Source: Morinoia aosen (taxonomy: Eukaryota; Arthropoda; Malacostraca; Amphipoda; Talitridae). From it: a DNA stretch of 64,000 bases. The DNA is taken from positions 2,487,934-2,551,933 of the forward strand of contig CM059574.1 of assembly GCA_030386875.1 (NCBI GenBank), given 5' to 3'. The first letter of the stretch is position 1; the number at the start of each line of letters is the position of its first letter. The notes below the pieces were generated by a model. It saw only the letters and a program-made list of their open reading frames with translations. It did no database searches and was not told the DNA's origin. Both the position numbers and the translations under genes were made by a program. Below are positions 22,069 through 34,852 of the stretch, in pieces.

Positions 22069-23056
22069 TTAAATATACTAATTGCTGAAAGCACTGATAC
22101 ATCAAATAATAAATTACTTGGTGAGATATTTCAGCAAATCATTGAGACAGGATGTTTCAACACAACTTGGTCAGATGCTTATGCCAGTCAATTAAATGGT
22201 CAGTATCTAATGCTTGAGCAGAAGGTCCGCTTAGAAATGTAGATTTTATTGTTAAATAAACCTATAATTGATTCCCTCAATCAGCTAAAAGGCGAGCGCC
22301 TTATTCTGCCTTAACTACAATACAGGAAAATAAAAAGCATTAAAGTAGCATGAAACAAACTGAGCTTGTTACAGTAGAAGAATATTGAATCCACGACAGA
22401 ACTTTACTTAGTAGTAACTGAATCTAAAAATGCTGCAGGCAACAATGCATTCAATCACGTTTCTTTCATAGCAATGAATTTATTAGCATTGCCACGCTCA
22501 ATCGCCAATGAAGAAACACTTTTATTAAATCAAATTAGTCCATACTTGCACGTCACTTTTAACATGTTTACCGCGCTATGCTGACTTAATATTTTTTTGT
22601 AATTTACTGCCTAAACAAAATATATCATTCAACAATTATCTAGCGGATTTCTGTTAAAAATCTAGCTCCTTGCTGCGCTTTAGAGTTGGCAACACTGCGA
22701 CTGACTTGCCAATCTTAAATGTAGGGTGTATCTGTCAGTTCATTTAATTCAAAAGTACGTACCTGTTAACAATCGTAACACATAATTTTCGCTGTTATGC
22801 TATTATTAACCCAGGATGACTCGTGGAATGACTTGGATATAATTTGTGTAACTTATTTCTGTAATTCTTGAATTCTTCACGAATACGTTTACGTTCTTGT
22901 GCCAGCCTCCGTGGAATACTTTGCAGGTTAAAAACATGAGGTACTATCGGCATTAAAAAAATTTCTGTGGCTGGAATGTCAAAAAACGGATGCCGAAATA
23001 ACATTTTCATCAACGAATTGAGTTCATTTGGAACTAGTCGTTCCCTCCGGAGTATA

Positions 23057-23404
23057 CAATCGATATTTATGAGAATTAGCGCTCCCATGGGGAAGAGTGA
23101 GGGCCCGAGCTGAGAGTTAGGTGGGCCTTCTTTTTGTTGAAATAAAATGTTTTTTGCTATGTTAGGGACGACTTTTTTCGGTTCACTGCTCTCTTGTTTT
23201 TCAGCACCTACTACTTTCTTTTTCATCTTTTATCTTATTTAATGATCTTTTTTCTTTAGTTACTGTTTCTATACCCCTTCTGGATAGGTTCCGCATTTCC
23301 TTATCTCCATACTAAATGGTGACTTCCTCTTTCCTCTCTTCGATACGCTTTTTTTTGTAGCGGTTAGGGAGGCTTAAACTAAACTATTTTCTAATCTAAT
23401 CATG
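23057..23404 (+). mobile_element. SINE-like repeat copy 3
   Basis: Full-length member with diverged 5' 20 bp and a TTTCTAATCTAATC tail. Read backwards it is open for over 100 codons (GAEKQESSEPKKVV), as are the copies at 47, 55 and 59.6 kb. I take this as a by-product of the family's base composition. Confidence 0.8.
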
Positions 23405-23745
23405 AAACTAGTCTTTACTTATCGTACTAATTTGATGTCGGATCTGTTCATCTATTTCTGGTATTAAAAAGGACCCCACTGTTTTTCGCTTTTTTTATTT
23501 CATTTTTGTTCTATTGAACATAAGGTATCGGCATTACGAAAACTTGAGTGGCTGGAATGTCAAAATAATATTTTCATCTACGAATTAATGAGTTCATTTC
23601 ATACTAGTACCTACTGATCGAATTAATTTGATGTGCATCTGTTCATATATTTTTGGTACCAAAAAGTATCCAACGTATGTTGTATTTTTTCTGTGAATTT
23701 TTTTTTTGGTTCAATCGAACAGGAGGTTTCGGCATTACGAAAATT
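23400..23745. repeat. Diverged tandem duplication, about 210 bp
   Basis: Two copies share ACTAATTTGATGT/ATTAATTTGATGT, TCTGTTCATCTATTTCTGG and GGCATTACGAAAA. A third partial match, GGCATTAAAAAAATTTCTGTGGCTGGAATGTC in parts, lies upstream at 22945-23040. Function unknown. 23745-24854 is unassigned. Confidence 0.55.
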
Positions 23746-24854
23746 TCTGTGCATAATAGCACCAGTTTTATGGAGAAGTTCCGTTTGAGAAATTTGAGTT
23801 GTTCATTTCTTTATGATGTGAATATCTTGTAAATTAAGAATCATAAAGAGAGTACGAACGTCGGAGCCGCATAGAAGCGGGTGGTGGAGGGTAACTTCTT
23901 CTGAAGAGGTATAGCTGAGGAGGATAATTCCACACTCTGCTACTTGCGACTCGATAGCATTAGTGCAAGCCCTGTCGTCTCCTCATCCCAATTAAAGGAC
24001 GAAGATGTGTAGTGGTTGAGAGGACTGCTCATTGTAGATGTTTGATGTCTGAGAATGGAAGTGTGCCAATTTAAATTAAAATTGGTAAAATTTTCTTAGT
24101 AATCGGCTGCTTGACGAGTCATTTTGTGGTGGTGGTTAATTTAAAATGAAAGTTATTACGTATTGTTTGCAGTGGTGAATCTTATAAAAAACCTGTGATG
24201 GAATTCTTTGCATGCCGAAGATATTTTTGTAAGAATTTATTTTAATAGTCAAATGACTGCTGTTGAAAATGAAATAAATATATTTGTTGAACATCGGTTG
24301 TTAACGAGGCTCATGCGTGTACGGTAGGTACATTTAGTCTCGAGCTTTACCTTGATCTATAGCACGTCAAAATCGGTAACAGCCCGAGTCGTTTCACTCG
24401 TTGTCTAGACACGGAAGAGCAAATCGAAAGGGGCTAATAATTCGGTAAGGTTTTAATATTTTGTTAATGTGTCATAAACTATTTTATACCGTGCAATAAT
24501 CCCGAAATTGTTTTGTGTATATGATAGGTTTTAGCATTTTCGTTGATCGTGTTTATTTAGTTTATTAAAATGCATTATAGGTGAAAGTTGTGAATTTGAA
24601 GTGCAATTAACAGAGTTTTTAAAGCTAGATCTTAAGTTTGTTTGTATCATATTTTTACAGAAACCGTTTGGGTAAGCCTACGCGTTTTCGAATACCCTAT
24701 AAGCACCCAAAGAACCACGAAGTTCTTTACATCGGTAATGTTTTCCCCTATTTATATATCAGTGGTGATTTGAAATGAAAAGATTGTACTGTGCGACTTA
24801 TCGTAATTGTCTCGTTTTTTAATGAAGAAGACAATTTAAGCCCTTTTATCCTCT

Positions 24855-25203
24855 CAGGGGGATACAATTATTGTATCTATGGGAACTAGCGCTCCCATGG
24901 GGACAATGTAAGGGCCCGAGCCGAGAGTTAAGTAGGCCTTTTTGTTGAAATAAAATGTTTTTGTTATGTTAAGGACCACTTTTTTTCGGTTCACTTCTGT
25001 CCTGTTTTTCAGCACCTACTACTGTCTTCTTCAACTTTGATCTTGTTTCATAATCTTCCGTCCCAACTTACCGTTTCTATTCCTTTCTGCGTAGATTCCG
25101 CGTTTGCTTAATTTCATACTAAATGGTGCCTTCCTCTTTCCTCTCTTTGGATCGCATTTGTTGCTGGGTAGGGAGGCTAAAACTAATGACTAATCTAATC
25201 TAA
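24855..25203 (+). mobile_element. SINE-like repeat copy 4
   Basis: Full length, from CTCAGGGGGATACAATTATT to a CTAATCTAATCTAAA tail. The flanks AAGCCCTTTTATCCT and AAACCCTTTTCCT are near-identical, consistent with a target-site duplication. Confidence 0.85.
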
Positions 25204-25529
25204 ACCCTTTTCCTCTAGCATTCATTTGCATCGCAGCTATTTTTTCTAATAATGCATTGTTACTTGTTACAATAATTATTGGCTTCACCCTGTAATACTA
25301 ATCTGTTCAATTATCGTAATTTGTAAGAAACTTGATGAAATGTATAGACAGTATTGAACAAATATGTTGAATTTAAATAAGTAATTTCGGTGGTTTATGT
25401 GAAGTCTTCAAGTTCACGGTAATAGGACAGATGCGTTTCACGAGGTGTGGCTTATTGTTTTTTGGAGCAATTCGCAATTTGTGTGGAAAAATCGTTGCAC
25501 TGCTTTTGAATCTACCGGAATATAGTGGT

Positions 25530-25816
25530 TAGGGTAGCCATTTTTAAAGTTTAATTACCGGTTATTATCGTCAGTTTTGAACGAAGACCGACTATAGTAA
25601 CCGTTTAACTACCAGTAATTAACTGGTTAATATCGTCGGTCTTCGTCCAAAATGTACGATAAAAACCGGTAATTTAACGTAAATCGGACGATAATATGAG
25701 ACATTCGCGACACTAATTCCGACGATATATCATCGTTTGTAGTAAGATGAAGATTATAATTACCGGAAAATTCAGACGTAAATTATCGTCGGTCAGACGA
25801 TAAATTTCTGACTGGG
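25530..25816. mobile_element. Terminal region of DNA transposon 'element 3'
   Basis: Ends in AAATTTCTGACTGGG at 25816, the complement of CCCAGTCAGAAATTT, almost the terminus of element 2. The last 290 bp is filled with repeats of GACGATAAT/ATTATCGTC and ACCGGTAAT/ATTACCGG in both orientations. That is the same architecture as the ends of elements 1 and 2, but with a different motif. Retrotransposon gag sequence begins immediately after. No matching left terminus is seen in the window, so the element's extent is unknown. The minus-strand DUF4806 relic at 18.2-21.2 kb could belong to it. Confidence 0.7.
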
Positions 25817-26130
25817 CAGTCCTCTTCAGACTGCGAAACTAGTGCAGGTGCTGCCGTGGGTGGTGCTGATTCTCGCAGCGGTGATCTCGGCTTCAAAAAG
25901 TTGAACCTCCCGCAAATTCCACTGCCTGAGTACGGACATGACGCCGGGGAAGATCTTGGTAAGTTTTCCTTAATCTGGAAAGCATTCTCCATAAGTACTC
26001 CTTGTCAGAATACGGAAAGTTTATTTTTATCCAGAGGCAGTTGCGAGGCGCGCCACTCACACTTGTAAAGTCGCTAGAAGTAGGTAAACAAACTTACGCA
26101 TGTGCTCTAAAGAACTTCTTCAGCAGGCTT
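25817..26130 (+). pseudogene. BEL/Pao gag, first part
   Basis: Contains KLNLPQIPLPEYGHDAGED (from about 25890) and, after a frameshift, LRGAPLTLVKSLEVGKQTYA, typical of the conserved BEL/Pao gag segment (DUF1759). It is bounded by transposon ends on both sides, element 3 on the left and element 1 on the right. The gag frame resumes at 36645 after element 1, which shows element 1 inserted into this retrotransposon. The N-terminal gag and 5' LTR are not in view. Several frame breaks mean it is inactive. Confidence 0.8.
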
Positions 26131-26400
26131 CCCAGTCTAACCTTTTCGCCGGAGCATGCATGCTTATCGCCGTCCAAGCGATTTTATCGCCGAAGAGGCG
26201 GCTATTCTACTTATCGATTCATATCGCCGCTCAATGTATGCAATTTTATACAATATTTTGCATAAAAATGCAAAGAAAATTATGTGTTCCACCGGTCAAG
26301 CGATTTTATCGCCGAAGAGGCGGCTATTCTACTTATCGATTCATATCGCCGCTCAATGTATAAATTTGTAAGCAACATTTTGCATAAAAATGCATATAAA
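26131..26400. repeat. Left subterminal repeats of element 1
   Basis: A direct duplication of about 120 bp (26160-26270 and 26285-26395) carries CAAGCGATTTTATCGCCGAA, then AGGCGGCTATTCTACTTATC, then CATATCGCCGCTCAATGTAT. It is followed by TTGCATAAAAATGCA. These are probable transposase or accessory-protein binding sites, by analogy with CACTA elements. Confidence 0.75.
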
Positions 26401-28566
26401 TCAAACTGCAAGTGCGACCGCGCGGCTTCAATTTTTACTTTCATTTCACAATATTGCACACACTTTTATTGCCTATATAAACAACATTTACAAATTATTT
26501 ACAAGTTTTGAAACGTTTCAATAGCTTTCTCATGTCTCTACGAGTATTTTGTTCTTTTCTTTTCCGTTCTTTTCGTTTTTGTTCTTTTTGGAAAAATTAA
26601 TTTCGGAAATGCAGTCAGATAATTTCAACGTAAAACATATCGTAATTGGAAATGCTCAAATTGCGATAAAGCTATTCGTTCGCCTGTTCAAAAGTTGAAG
26701 TACTATACACTTCCAAATTCGAATTTAAATCTTGAGGTATACGAGTTCAGTGACAGTGCATTACAAGTTTTTAATCTTCAAATCACGCGAAGTATTGAAT
26801 CCGTCTATACAAGTGTATACACGTAATACTCGATGCTTAGGAATTTAACTTCATTATCTGAACATTTGTGAGGTGGTAGGTCGTCTAGTTTTAGCACGGG
26901 CCGATTTGGTTATCTGAGAAAATTTGCATTTATCTAAAGCTATTCAACTATTTAAAATGTTTTTGATTACTATCTGCAGATTGCTGTAAAATATATGTAT
27001 GTATAAATATATTCATCATATATAAACATTTATTTATGTATGCCATTGAAATCCGAAAGTTTTTTTTTGCAAACGTTCACATTCAATCGTTATATTTTGA
27101 ATTGTTAAATACGCTGCTTCCAAGTTCAGAAACACGAAAAAAATTAAAATAAGGAACACATACGATGAAAGTTTGCCTAAATCAAGAACAAGAATGTCAC
27201 AGAGTTTAATCGTGCTACGTTTCTTAAATAAGGTAAAAAAAATCCAACATGGGGTTTCCATTTCAGCTTTGCGTTTACGTATTAAAAAATAGTCATGTTT
27301 TTAGGATAATAGTTCACAATGCTCCTTTTGAACTGTCTGTTTCGCCGTGCAATTAGAATTTGACTTGAAATCAAGTAAACTTGATTCAATCAGAGAGTTT
27401 AGAAGTATGTTGGCAGGTATTAATCTTATTTTTGCAGTGCATTTACTATGACTCAGCGTTGTGGAAATGTATACATAACCGTACTTAGTAATTTTGTTTA
27501 CAAGGAATGTCCGAAATCAAGTTCAATAATACATAAAAATACATTCTTCTAACTTATTTTACTGTACCTATGATTCAAATATAAAACTACTGGAATTGCA
27601 AGCTATCTACGGATGATTCTATTGGCAGCTCTGATTGAGTCTTTTTGGATATTTTCGAAGGTTGGCACTTGTGAAAATTGGCGCAAAGGCGGGTTACATA
27701 ATCACTTACATTTAATCCGATACTGTCGGCCCTCAATTTCAAGTTCAAGTTCGTTTGGCTCTTGCGATTGATGTTGGTAGTCTGTGGTTAGGTAAAATTT
27801 GAGCGTAAATAATATCGGAAGATAGAAATGTGACTTTCAGTTGAATCCTGGCATTTTTGCTGAAATGACAGGTGCAGTGCCCAAAAAACGAAGTGTTTCT
27901 GGAAGCAAATGTTTTGTGATTCACAGCCTGCCATAAACTTTACATTTAAAATGATGAGACAGTGGTGTACTAGTAGGTAGGCTGAATAATGAAAGGCAAT
28001 GTTTTGAATTCTGTGTTGTGTAAGCGTTGTTCAGATAAATAGGACTTCCCCTGCATTTGGAAAAATCAAGTAAAATTATAATTGTTTTATGGTGTTATTT
28101 GTCAATAGGTATATGTGGATAAATTATTCAAATTTTAAGAAATTTTTGATGTGCAAGTAAACATGCAGTGTTAAATACATGTATCAAGCTACATTTCAAA
28201 TGACTAAATTTACTCGTGTAATACAGAAACCTAAATTGTGCTTGTTTTGTGAGAAGTTACTTCTTTAGATTTTAATTTTTATTGCATAAAACAATTTGAT
28301 ACCAATCATTTACACACATTTGTTTTTTTTTGCCATTTTTGCTCAGTGTGATCTTCTTTGCCTGGGATATGAGTAGTATTATGTCAGGTTAGGTTAACAA
28401 TGAAGCCACTTGAGGAAAACAATATTGTAAAAATCTATGAAAATGGTAATTAATCAATTGGTTGTTTTTTGAACAGCTTTTATCACACATTTGGGGCATA
28501 GTCCTTCTAAATTTTCTCTATTTTGTGCCTTACTGTGTCACTTTCGGTTTTATAATATAACTTTCT

Positions 28567-29717
28567 TAGGTAAATGTTGAGGACTTGACCATAATTGATT
28601 TTCGAATTTTCGATGCCCAAATAATGCTAATCAGATCAAAAGAAACAAGTTTTCTTCAATGCACTTTCCGGTGGAAACGAGTATTTTAAAAGTTATAGCG
28701 GTAAATGAGTTAACGGAACTCCAGTGTTTTAGGCGGGAATAAATGAATAAGGGAAGCATCACCCTATTACAAACGTAAAGAGGTTGGGTCGAGAGGGGTA
28801 GCCACAGTTCTTTTAGTGAAAATTGGAAATGAATTGAAATTCTACTATACATAAACATAATTAATGAGATGACGAGTTATATTGTCGATGCGAAAGACTT
28901 AACTCGAAAGTTCCCAGATACGTCGAACCGACGATATACCGTCATCTCAGGGCTGCCAGTGACGTCGAAGCAGCGGTAAACACTTTATAAGCAGCGGTAA
29001 ACACTTTATTATAAACGTAAAGAGGTTGGGTCGTGAGGAGTAGCCACAGTTCTTTTAGTGAGAATTATCAATAAAGTGAAATTCTAGTATGCATTAGTAT
29101 AAAAACTGAGATGACGAGTTCATTTGTCGATCCGAACGAATTCATTCGAATGCTCTCAGATACGTCGAACGTTCGACGTACATTTGTCGATCCGAACGAA
29201 TTCATTCGAATGCTCTCAGATACGTCGAACGTTCGACGTACATTTGTCGATCCGAACGAATTCATTCGAATGCTCTCAGATACGTCGAACGTTCGACGTA
29301 CATTTGTCGATCCGAACGAATTCATTCGAATGCTCTCAGATACGTCGAACGTTCGACGTAGTGGGTCGGTTAAAACCTTTCTTAATAATTTTCATTAAAA
29401 GAACTGTTGCCAGCCCTCACGACCCAACCTCTTAACGTTTGTAATAGGGGGTTTGCTTCTCTTCTTTATTTTTTCTAGCGAAGTCGGCTTGGTTGGCGCG
29501 CGGCAACGCCTGTTTACTTTCACGTCGGACCGCGCGGTATATTTTTCCCCGCCTGAAACACTGGAGTTACGTTACCTCATTTACCGCTATAACTTTTAAA
29601 ATACTCGTTTCCACCGGAAAGTGCATTGAAGAAAACTTGTTTATTTCCATGTCATTCACATTATTACGGCATTGAAAATTCGAAAATCAATTATGGTCAA
29701 GTCCTCAACATTTACCC
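28567..29717. mobile_element. 1.15-kb fold-back element with a repeat core
   Basis: Arms of roughly 290-330 bp (from GGTAAATGTTGAGGACTTGA on the left to its complement ending at 29717) share CCGGTGGAAACGAGTATTTT and GGTTGGGTCG-type blocks. The centre carries the 60-bp tandem array at 29121-29360 and a diverged single version near 28870-28950. It lies inside element 1. Confidence 0.85.
29121..29360. repeat. Four perfect 60-bp tandem units with palindromes
   Basis: Units 29121-29180, 29181-29240, 29241-29300 and 29301-29360 are identical. Each contains the perfect palindrome GTCGAACGTTCGAC and the imperfect palindrome CGAACGAATTCATTCG. The period is divisible by three, so several frames on both strands are open. 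I regard these frames as accidental. Confidence 0.97.
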
Positions 29718-30913
29718 TTTCTTAAAAAATTTATGTTTTGTTAGTAAATCTTTTTAAACTATCATTGTAAAATCTTTGAAATATTTGAAAAAAGTCAAGG
29801 CCCTATCTGAAAACTCAAACAATGGGTGAATAAGGTTCTCAATTGAGGGACAATAATCTTGCTATTTAATTGATAATACATTGTGTTAAAAAATAATTGT
29901 AAAAAACAATGACTGAGGATCATATCAATGAAATATTTTAGATTTTTATAATTTTAATTGATATGTAATAAGTCTTGATTTGTTGATCATTTTTAATAGT
30001 GCTTGAGTGCAAATTTTATGTACAGGCTCACAATACAATTCTTTTTCTGTCAAATAATGGCAATTATTTTCTACAGAAGCTGCCACTTATTGCATATCAA
30101 AATGTTTCCCAATTAAATTAATATCCATATTGTGAATATTCATTTCTTTGTGAGAAATATGCATGTTAAGTACTTACATGGTTAAGCCGTACATGTTAAG
30201 CCGTGTGTAGAATCTTTTCATGATGTGATATGTGTAAAAATTGTTCTAAGTGCAAGAGATCTTAATTAAAAGAGCTGATTGTATTGTTAGCTACAAAGTA
30301 ACATATTTCTCTCATATTATTGCATCATATTTGTATGATTTTTTGTTGAAAAAGTAGGGGTATTTGTGAAGGAGAGGACAACAAACAATTTTTCAATTTT
30401 TGGTGTTTGATTATTGGTTATTAGATTGATAAAACAATTTTTCTTCTATGCATATTCTGTCATGGCTTCATAGCCAGAAGAAGAAAAATTCTTATTGCTG
30501 TTTTGCTGCTTCAAATGTCAAACCTGCCACACTGAGTCCTTTCATTGCATGAACTTTGGAAAAAAAGCCTGATGAACATTCTTTATATTTGAAAACACAA
30601 CATCTGTGTCAACCTGTGCCATGATCTATGTTGCAGATTAAACCAAGCGCAGTGATGTCTTTGATTAAAAAGAAATTTTCTATGCTTACATTTAGTGATA
30701 AATAAAATAGGGTGGTGCCATCAAGCTGGCTAATATAATAAAAGAATTTTTTTGCAACTGGCCTTCAAAAAATTTAGAGTTGAAGATAAGAGACTGTGTA
30801 GCATCATCAGCACACTGGAGAACTTATGTGGCCACAAACATCATAGCAACTTCAAGTAAGTGTAAAGTTACTTTGTCGCTAAATATTATTTGGTAAATAA
30901 TCTAGCTTTTACT

Positions 30914-31300
30914 CCTCAGGGGATGAAACTATTGTATTTATGGGAAGTAGTTCCCCCTGTGGCAGAATATAAGGGCTAGAGCTGATGGTTTGGTATCCCT
31001 TCTTGTTGTTGAAATGTATATTTTTTGTTTTGTTAAAGACTAATTTTTGTCTCACTGCTATCATTTTTTTCAGTGCTTACTAGTTTCTCCTTGAACTGTT
31101 ATCTTGTTTGAACTTTCTTCCTCTGTTTGTATGTACGGAGAAAGCTATGAGGGAAAACACTGGTGCATAGATTCCCCGTTAACGTGTTCATGTGTCTATA
31201 CCTGATGGCCCATTTTGGCATTTTCTATGCCTCTCTTGGGAACACCTTTGTTGTGGGGTTATGTAGGCTTTAACTAAATAGTAATAATGATATTGATCTA
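30914..31300 (+). mobile_element. SINE-like repeat copy 5
   Basis: Diverged full-length member (CTCAGGGGATGAAACTATTG at the 5' end, GTTATGTAGGCTTTAACTAAA near the tail), lying in the first intron of DUF4806 copy A. Confidence 0.7.
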
Positions 31301-33649
31301 GTTCATGATCTTTTCTCATAAATATATGTCATTTAAATCATCATTATATAAGTTGTGCAATATTGATGATTAGCAGCAGTGTTTCAAATATATATATTTT
31401 TTTGTTTAGTGAAGAATTTTCCATCTCTATCATGTGTTAGACATCCTGTAATTAGTAACAACACTTAAATATGTATAGATTGGTAGTTTGCTTCGAATTT
31501 TTGTTTCCACAGATACTGTTTTCTAATAGAGCAACTGTTCTGAGATATAGGTATATTCTACATATAAGATTGGATACAAAATAATGTTTGTACATGTATA
31601 CTAATTAGCATTAGCACCTTGGCCCATGAGAATAAATTTTAATTTGTTTGCTCTACTCTGTGTCACTTTGTGCTCTTCATCAATTGACGAAACAATATTT
31701 AATACTCTTTATCAATATTTAGTCTTTCTATTCATCTGTAAGCTTGTAGCAGGAGGAGTTTTGCTGTTCATCTTCACTTAACTTTTTCATTTATTATAGT
31801 GTATAGCTGAATTTCTGTTTTAGTTTTGCTACGTTTTTTTCTCATACATTATGCTCTCACAACCTTCTAGATTCACAAGCCAGATGTGGGGAAAAAGGAT
31901 ACCTATGAGCATACCCTTCTTCAGCCACCAAAGATGATTCTGCCCGCAGCACCATCTAAACACAGCTTCCATCGTTTCAAGTTTCATCACTGGTGCAAAG
32001 TTGCAATCCTCCCAGTTAATCACGGTGAGATATCTTCTATCAAGTACGATACCATTATCCTGACTTTCCTCATTCACGTTAACATTGAATTGGATGCTAA
32101 CTTTCTAATTATCATAACCTTTCTTCAATCTTCATGACATTGGAAGGCTGAATTTGTATCATAACTACTTCTCTGGTATTGACATTGAATAATTATGTAT
32201 TCCACTTGTTTAACAATAATCACTTTGGAATGCAGGGCAGTTAGATATATCATACTGTAGTTGACAAAGTTTTGTTATCTACAGGAATGAATGCACTTCC
32301 ACTGAAGTGATAGGCAAGCGACACAAAGTGGCAAGTAATGTCAACGATCTACAAACTGGGCTGAAGCGCATCAGCAATCAACAATAAAGATTTGCAGATA
32401 TACTGTCAGAGAAATTTAAGAAGTTGAAGCATTGGTCGAGGTGAAAAAGCCCCAACCTTCAAGCAACGAGCCCTTACCTGGACCATCCAAGACAGTGGAA
32501 GAACTGGACGTTCTTTTGAAGCAACTTGAACTAGTGAGTTAAATAGAATGATTTTTATTTCTTACATAGATGATGCTGTTCTTAAGTCCCTGCAATAATT
32601 ATTTATGTGCAGGTAACTATTTTTTATATAAAGGTTAGATCGAAGCAGTAATAATGAATAATTTTTGTTTATTTTTTATAGTTTGGATGAGTTACAGTGT
32701 GAGAATATCCATTTCTTAGAATGAATGGAGCATTGTAAACATCATAAGAAATATCTAAGATAAATTGTTCATGGAAGTTTTTACTAAATTATTACCTTCA
32801 AGAAATGGTTTCTTATGTAAGCGCGAAAAACAGAGGCATTTCACATGAAGGCCCATAACCTTGCAAAACATTGCAACAAATTTGAGAACAGGAAATATTA
32901 AGCTTCAATAGGAAATGTACCAATATTGAATTAAACAAATACACCAATGATGCATTCAGGTAGTCATTTTCTTAATTTGTCTATGGTCACGAGACTATTG
33001 TACAAGTCACGGTAAGTGTGAATATGAAGCTTGTGCTAAAACCTAGGTAAAATATGAATCTAATGAAAAATATTGTTTTTTTGCAGCCGGTAGCTCTCAA
33101 AAGGCCATGTGGGAGTAAGCGTTTCAGAGTCCAGAGACGTATATTGAAGCGCCTGTTCACCAGAGAACTGGTGATGCAGTTCAGCTTCTCAGGACTTGGT
33201 GGTCATCGGAGGCAGCAGTCAAAAATTGCCTTCAAGGACCACAATGCAATGCACATTATTCATGGTAAGCAGTTATTACTGAGAAATGTTTTTACCCTCC
33301 CTGATAATTTTGTTTTTATATATATTACTAACCTATTCAAATAAAGCTTTGCAAGATAAAAAAAATTGAACCAGTGCATCAGGAGTAGGTGGTTCTTTTT
33401 AATTTTGATCTATTTTCCTTTTCCTTGTTGATCATCTTGTGAAATCAGCTGTGAAAGCCATAAATTCTGTGTAGCACCTAAAGAACTGAAACTTGAAGAT
33501 TGGCATTCCTTTATCCTTCACGTATTGTTCAACTAGAGCACCTAGATGTATCTTTTTCTGCTATTGCTACACTTACTTTTGAATGCGAAGCCAGTCACTC
33601 ACAGATTATGCATTTTTCTGCTGAATTATACTCAAACAAGGATAAAATA

Positions 33650-33999
33650 ATTGTACCTATAAGAAGAAGCATTCCCAGAATGAAAATTTAAGGCCCAAGC
33701 TAAAAATTTGGCTCTTACAGGTTGAAATAGTGTGTTTTTTATTTTGTTTACGACAGCTAATCATTTATTCAGTTTACTGCTATCCTTGTCTTCAGCAACT
33801 ACTTGTTTCATCGTGAATTTCTATAGTGTTTGAACTTCCTGACTTTTGCTGTTTCTATGCGCATTCAGTATATGCTGAGTGGGAACGCACTTTGGCTTAG
33901 GTTCTTCATGTGTGCGTGTCCATTCTTGATGGTCCTTTCATTATTCCTCTATTTGGAACACCGTTTTCGTAGTTTAGGAAGCTTAAACTAACTCATAAT
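33650..33999 (+). mobile_element. SINE-like repeat copy 6 (diverged)
   Basis: Recognisable by GCATTCCCAGAATGAAAATTTAAGGCCC-type 5' sequence and AGGAAGCTTAAACTAACTCA with an AATCT tail. In intron 4 of DUF4806 copy A. Confidence 0.6.
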
Positions 34000-34083
34000 C
34001 TAATATCTGTTATATTATCTGTAATGTCACAATTGCGATAGAACATGAATACACTTGCCATTCGAAATAGTGATCATTGATCA

Positions 34084-34396
34084 CTCCCCGGGGGATTATG
34101 TGAGGGCCCGAGCTAAAGGTTAGGTAGGCTTTCTTTTTGTTCAAATAGAATAGGTTTTTGTTTTCTCACGGACCATCATTTTTTTCGGTTCATTGCTGTC
34201 TTGTTTTTCAGCACCTACTACTTCTTCAACTTATTCTTGTTTCATGATCTTTCTTTGCTTACTGTTTCTATGCATATTTGCATATATTCCGCGTTCCCTC
34301 AACTCCATACTAAATGGTGTCTTCATCCTTCCTCTCTTGGAACATCTTTGTCGTGGTAAAGAGAGGCTAAAACTTTCTTACGTAATAATAGTAAAG
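34084..34396 (+). mobile_element. SINE-like repeat copy 7 (5' truncated)
   Basis: Starts at CCCCGGGGGATTATGTGAGG and keeps AGCACCTACTACTTCTTCAAC and AGAGAGGCTAAAACT. It lies immediately after copy 6 in the same orientation. Confidence 0.7.
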
Positions 34397-34852
34397 TGAT
34401 CATTGATATGAACATTAGTAAATCATTCTTTAGTTTACAACTCGTATGTAATTTATGTTTTCTCACTATTGTATTGGTACAACTTTATCCATCACGGAAC
34501 TAAGTTGCTCTCGTATTTTGTAGAAGTGTTGGCAGCCGGTGGGTTCACTAACCACAAAGTTATCGCAGTCGCCACGCAACGAGGTCTGCGTGGATCGGTG
34601 GACTGGGATGGAAGTAGACATCACCGTGGAACAGGTGCTACAGAGGCTGCAGGAATAGCAACCACCACCAATTTCAGCACCATCACCACAACCGAATCAA
34701 CTGACCCTGTCCCATCACCGAGCATCACTGATACAGCCGAGCTCGTGCCTTCGTCGAATCTAATTGTGGAATCAGACAGTGAATAAGTGTCAAGTCTTGC
34801 GTTTAGACCAATGGATGTGGCTTAAATTCCGACATTCTGGGTAGGTTTGTCT

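Larger units (their letters stand above)
30655..34786 (+). pseudogene. DUF4806 gene copy A (inside element 1), decayed
   Basis: Five exon-like blocks collinear with intact copy B. Block 1 (30655-30855) has VVPSSWL and then CNWPSKNLELKIRD, with in-frame stops, a frameshift and the same TTCAA/GTAAGT donor. Block 2 (31871-32024, 154 bp against 157 in copy B) is readable in the expected phase only through stops. Block 3 (32285-32533) has a stop and a frameshift before KTVEELDVLLKQLEL. Block 4 (33087-33264) is open and holds the DUF4806 core: RRILKRLFTRELVMQFSFSG, then KIAFKDHNAMHIIH. Block 5 (34524-34786) is open, with VDWDGSR and a Thr/Ser-rich tail ending at TAA. Splice phases match copy B. It was once a functional gene and is now dead. 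Confidence 0.8.

Noticed and set aside
22795..23226. Minus-strand frame of 143 codons containing GAEKQESSEPKKVV
   Set aside because: The frame is the reverse reading of SINE-like copy 3, and similar frames occur in the copies at 47, 55 and 59.6 kb. Only the portion outside the repeat is unique, and it has no recognisable domain.
26002..26511. Plus-strand frames of 70-87 codons at the left end of element 1
   Set aside because: They are translations of the duplicated subterminal repeats, without any conserved domain.
29068..29435. Overlapping open frames of 85-103 codons on both strands
   Set aside because: They are produced by the 60-bp repeat, whose length is a multiple of three. No start context or domain.
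34605..34616. GACTGGG at 34607 and 60649 as further CCCAGTC termini
   Set aside because: Both lie in or next to DUF4806 coding sequence, lack subterminal repeats and have no partner end.
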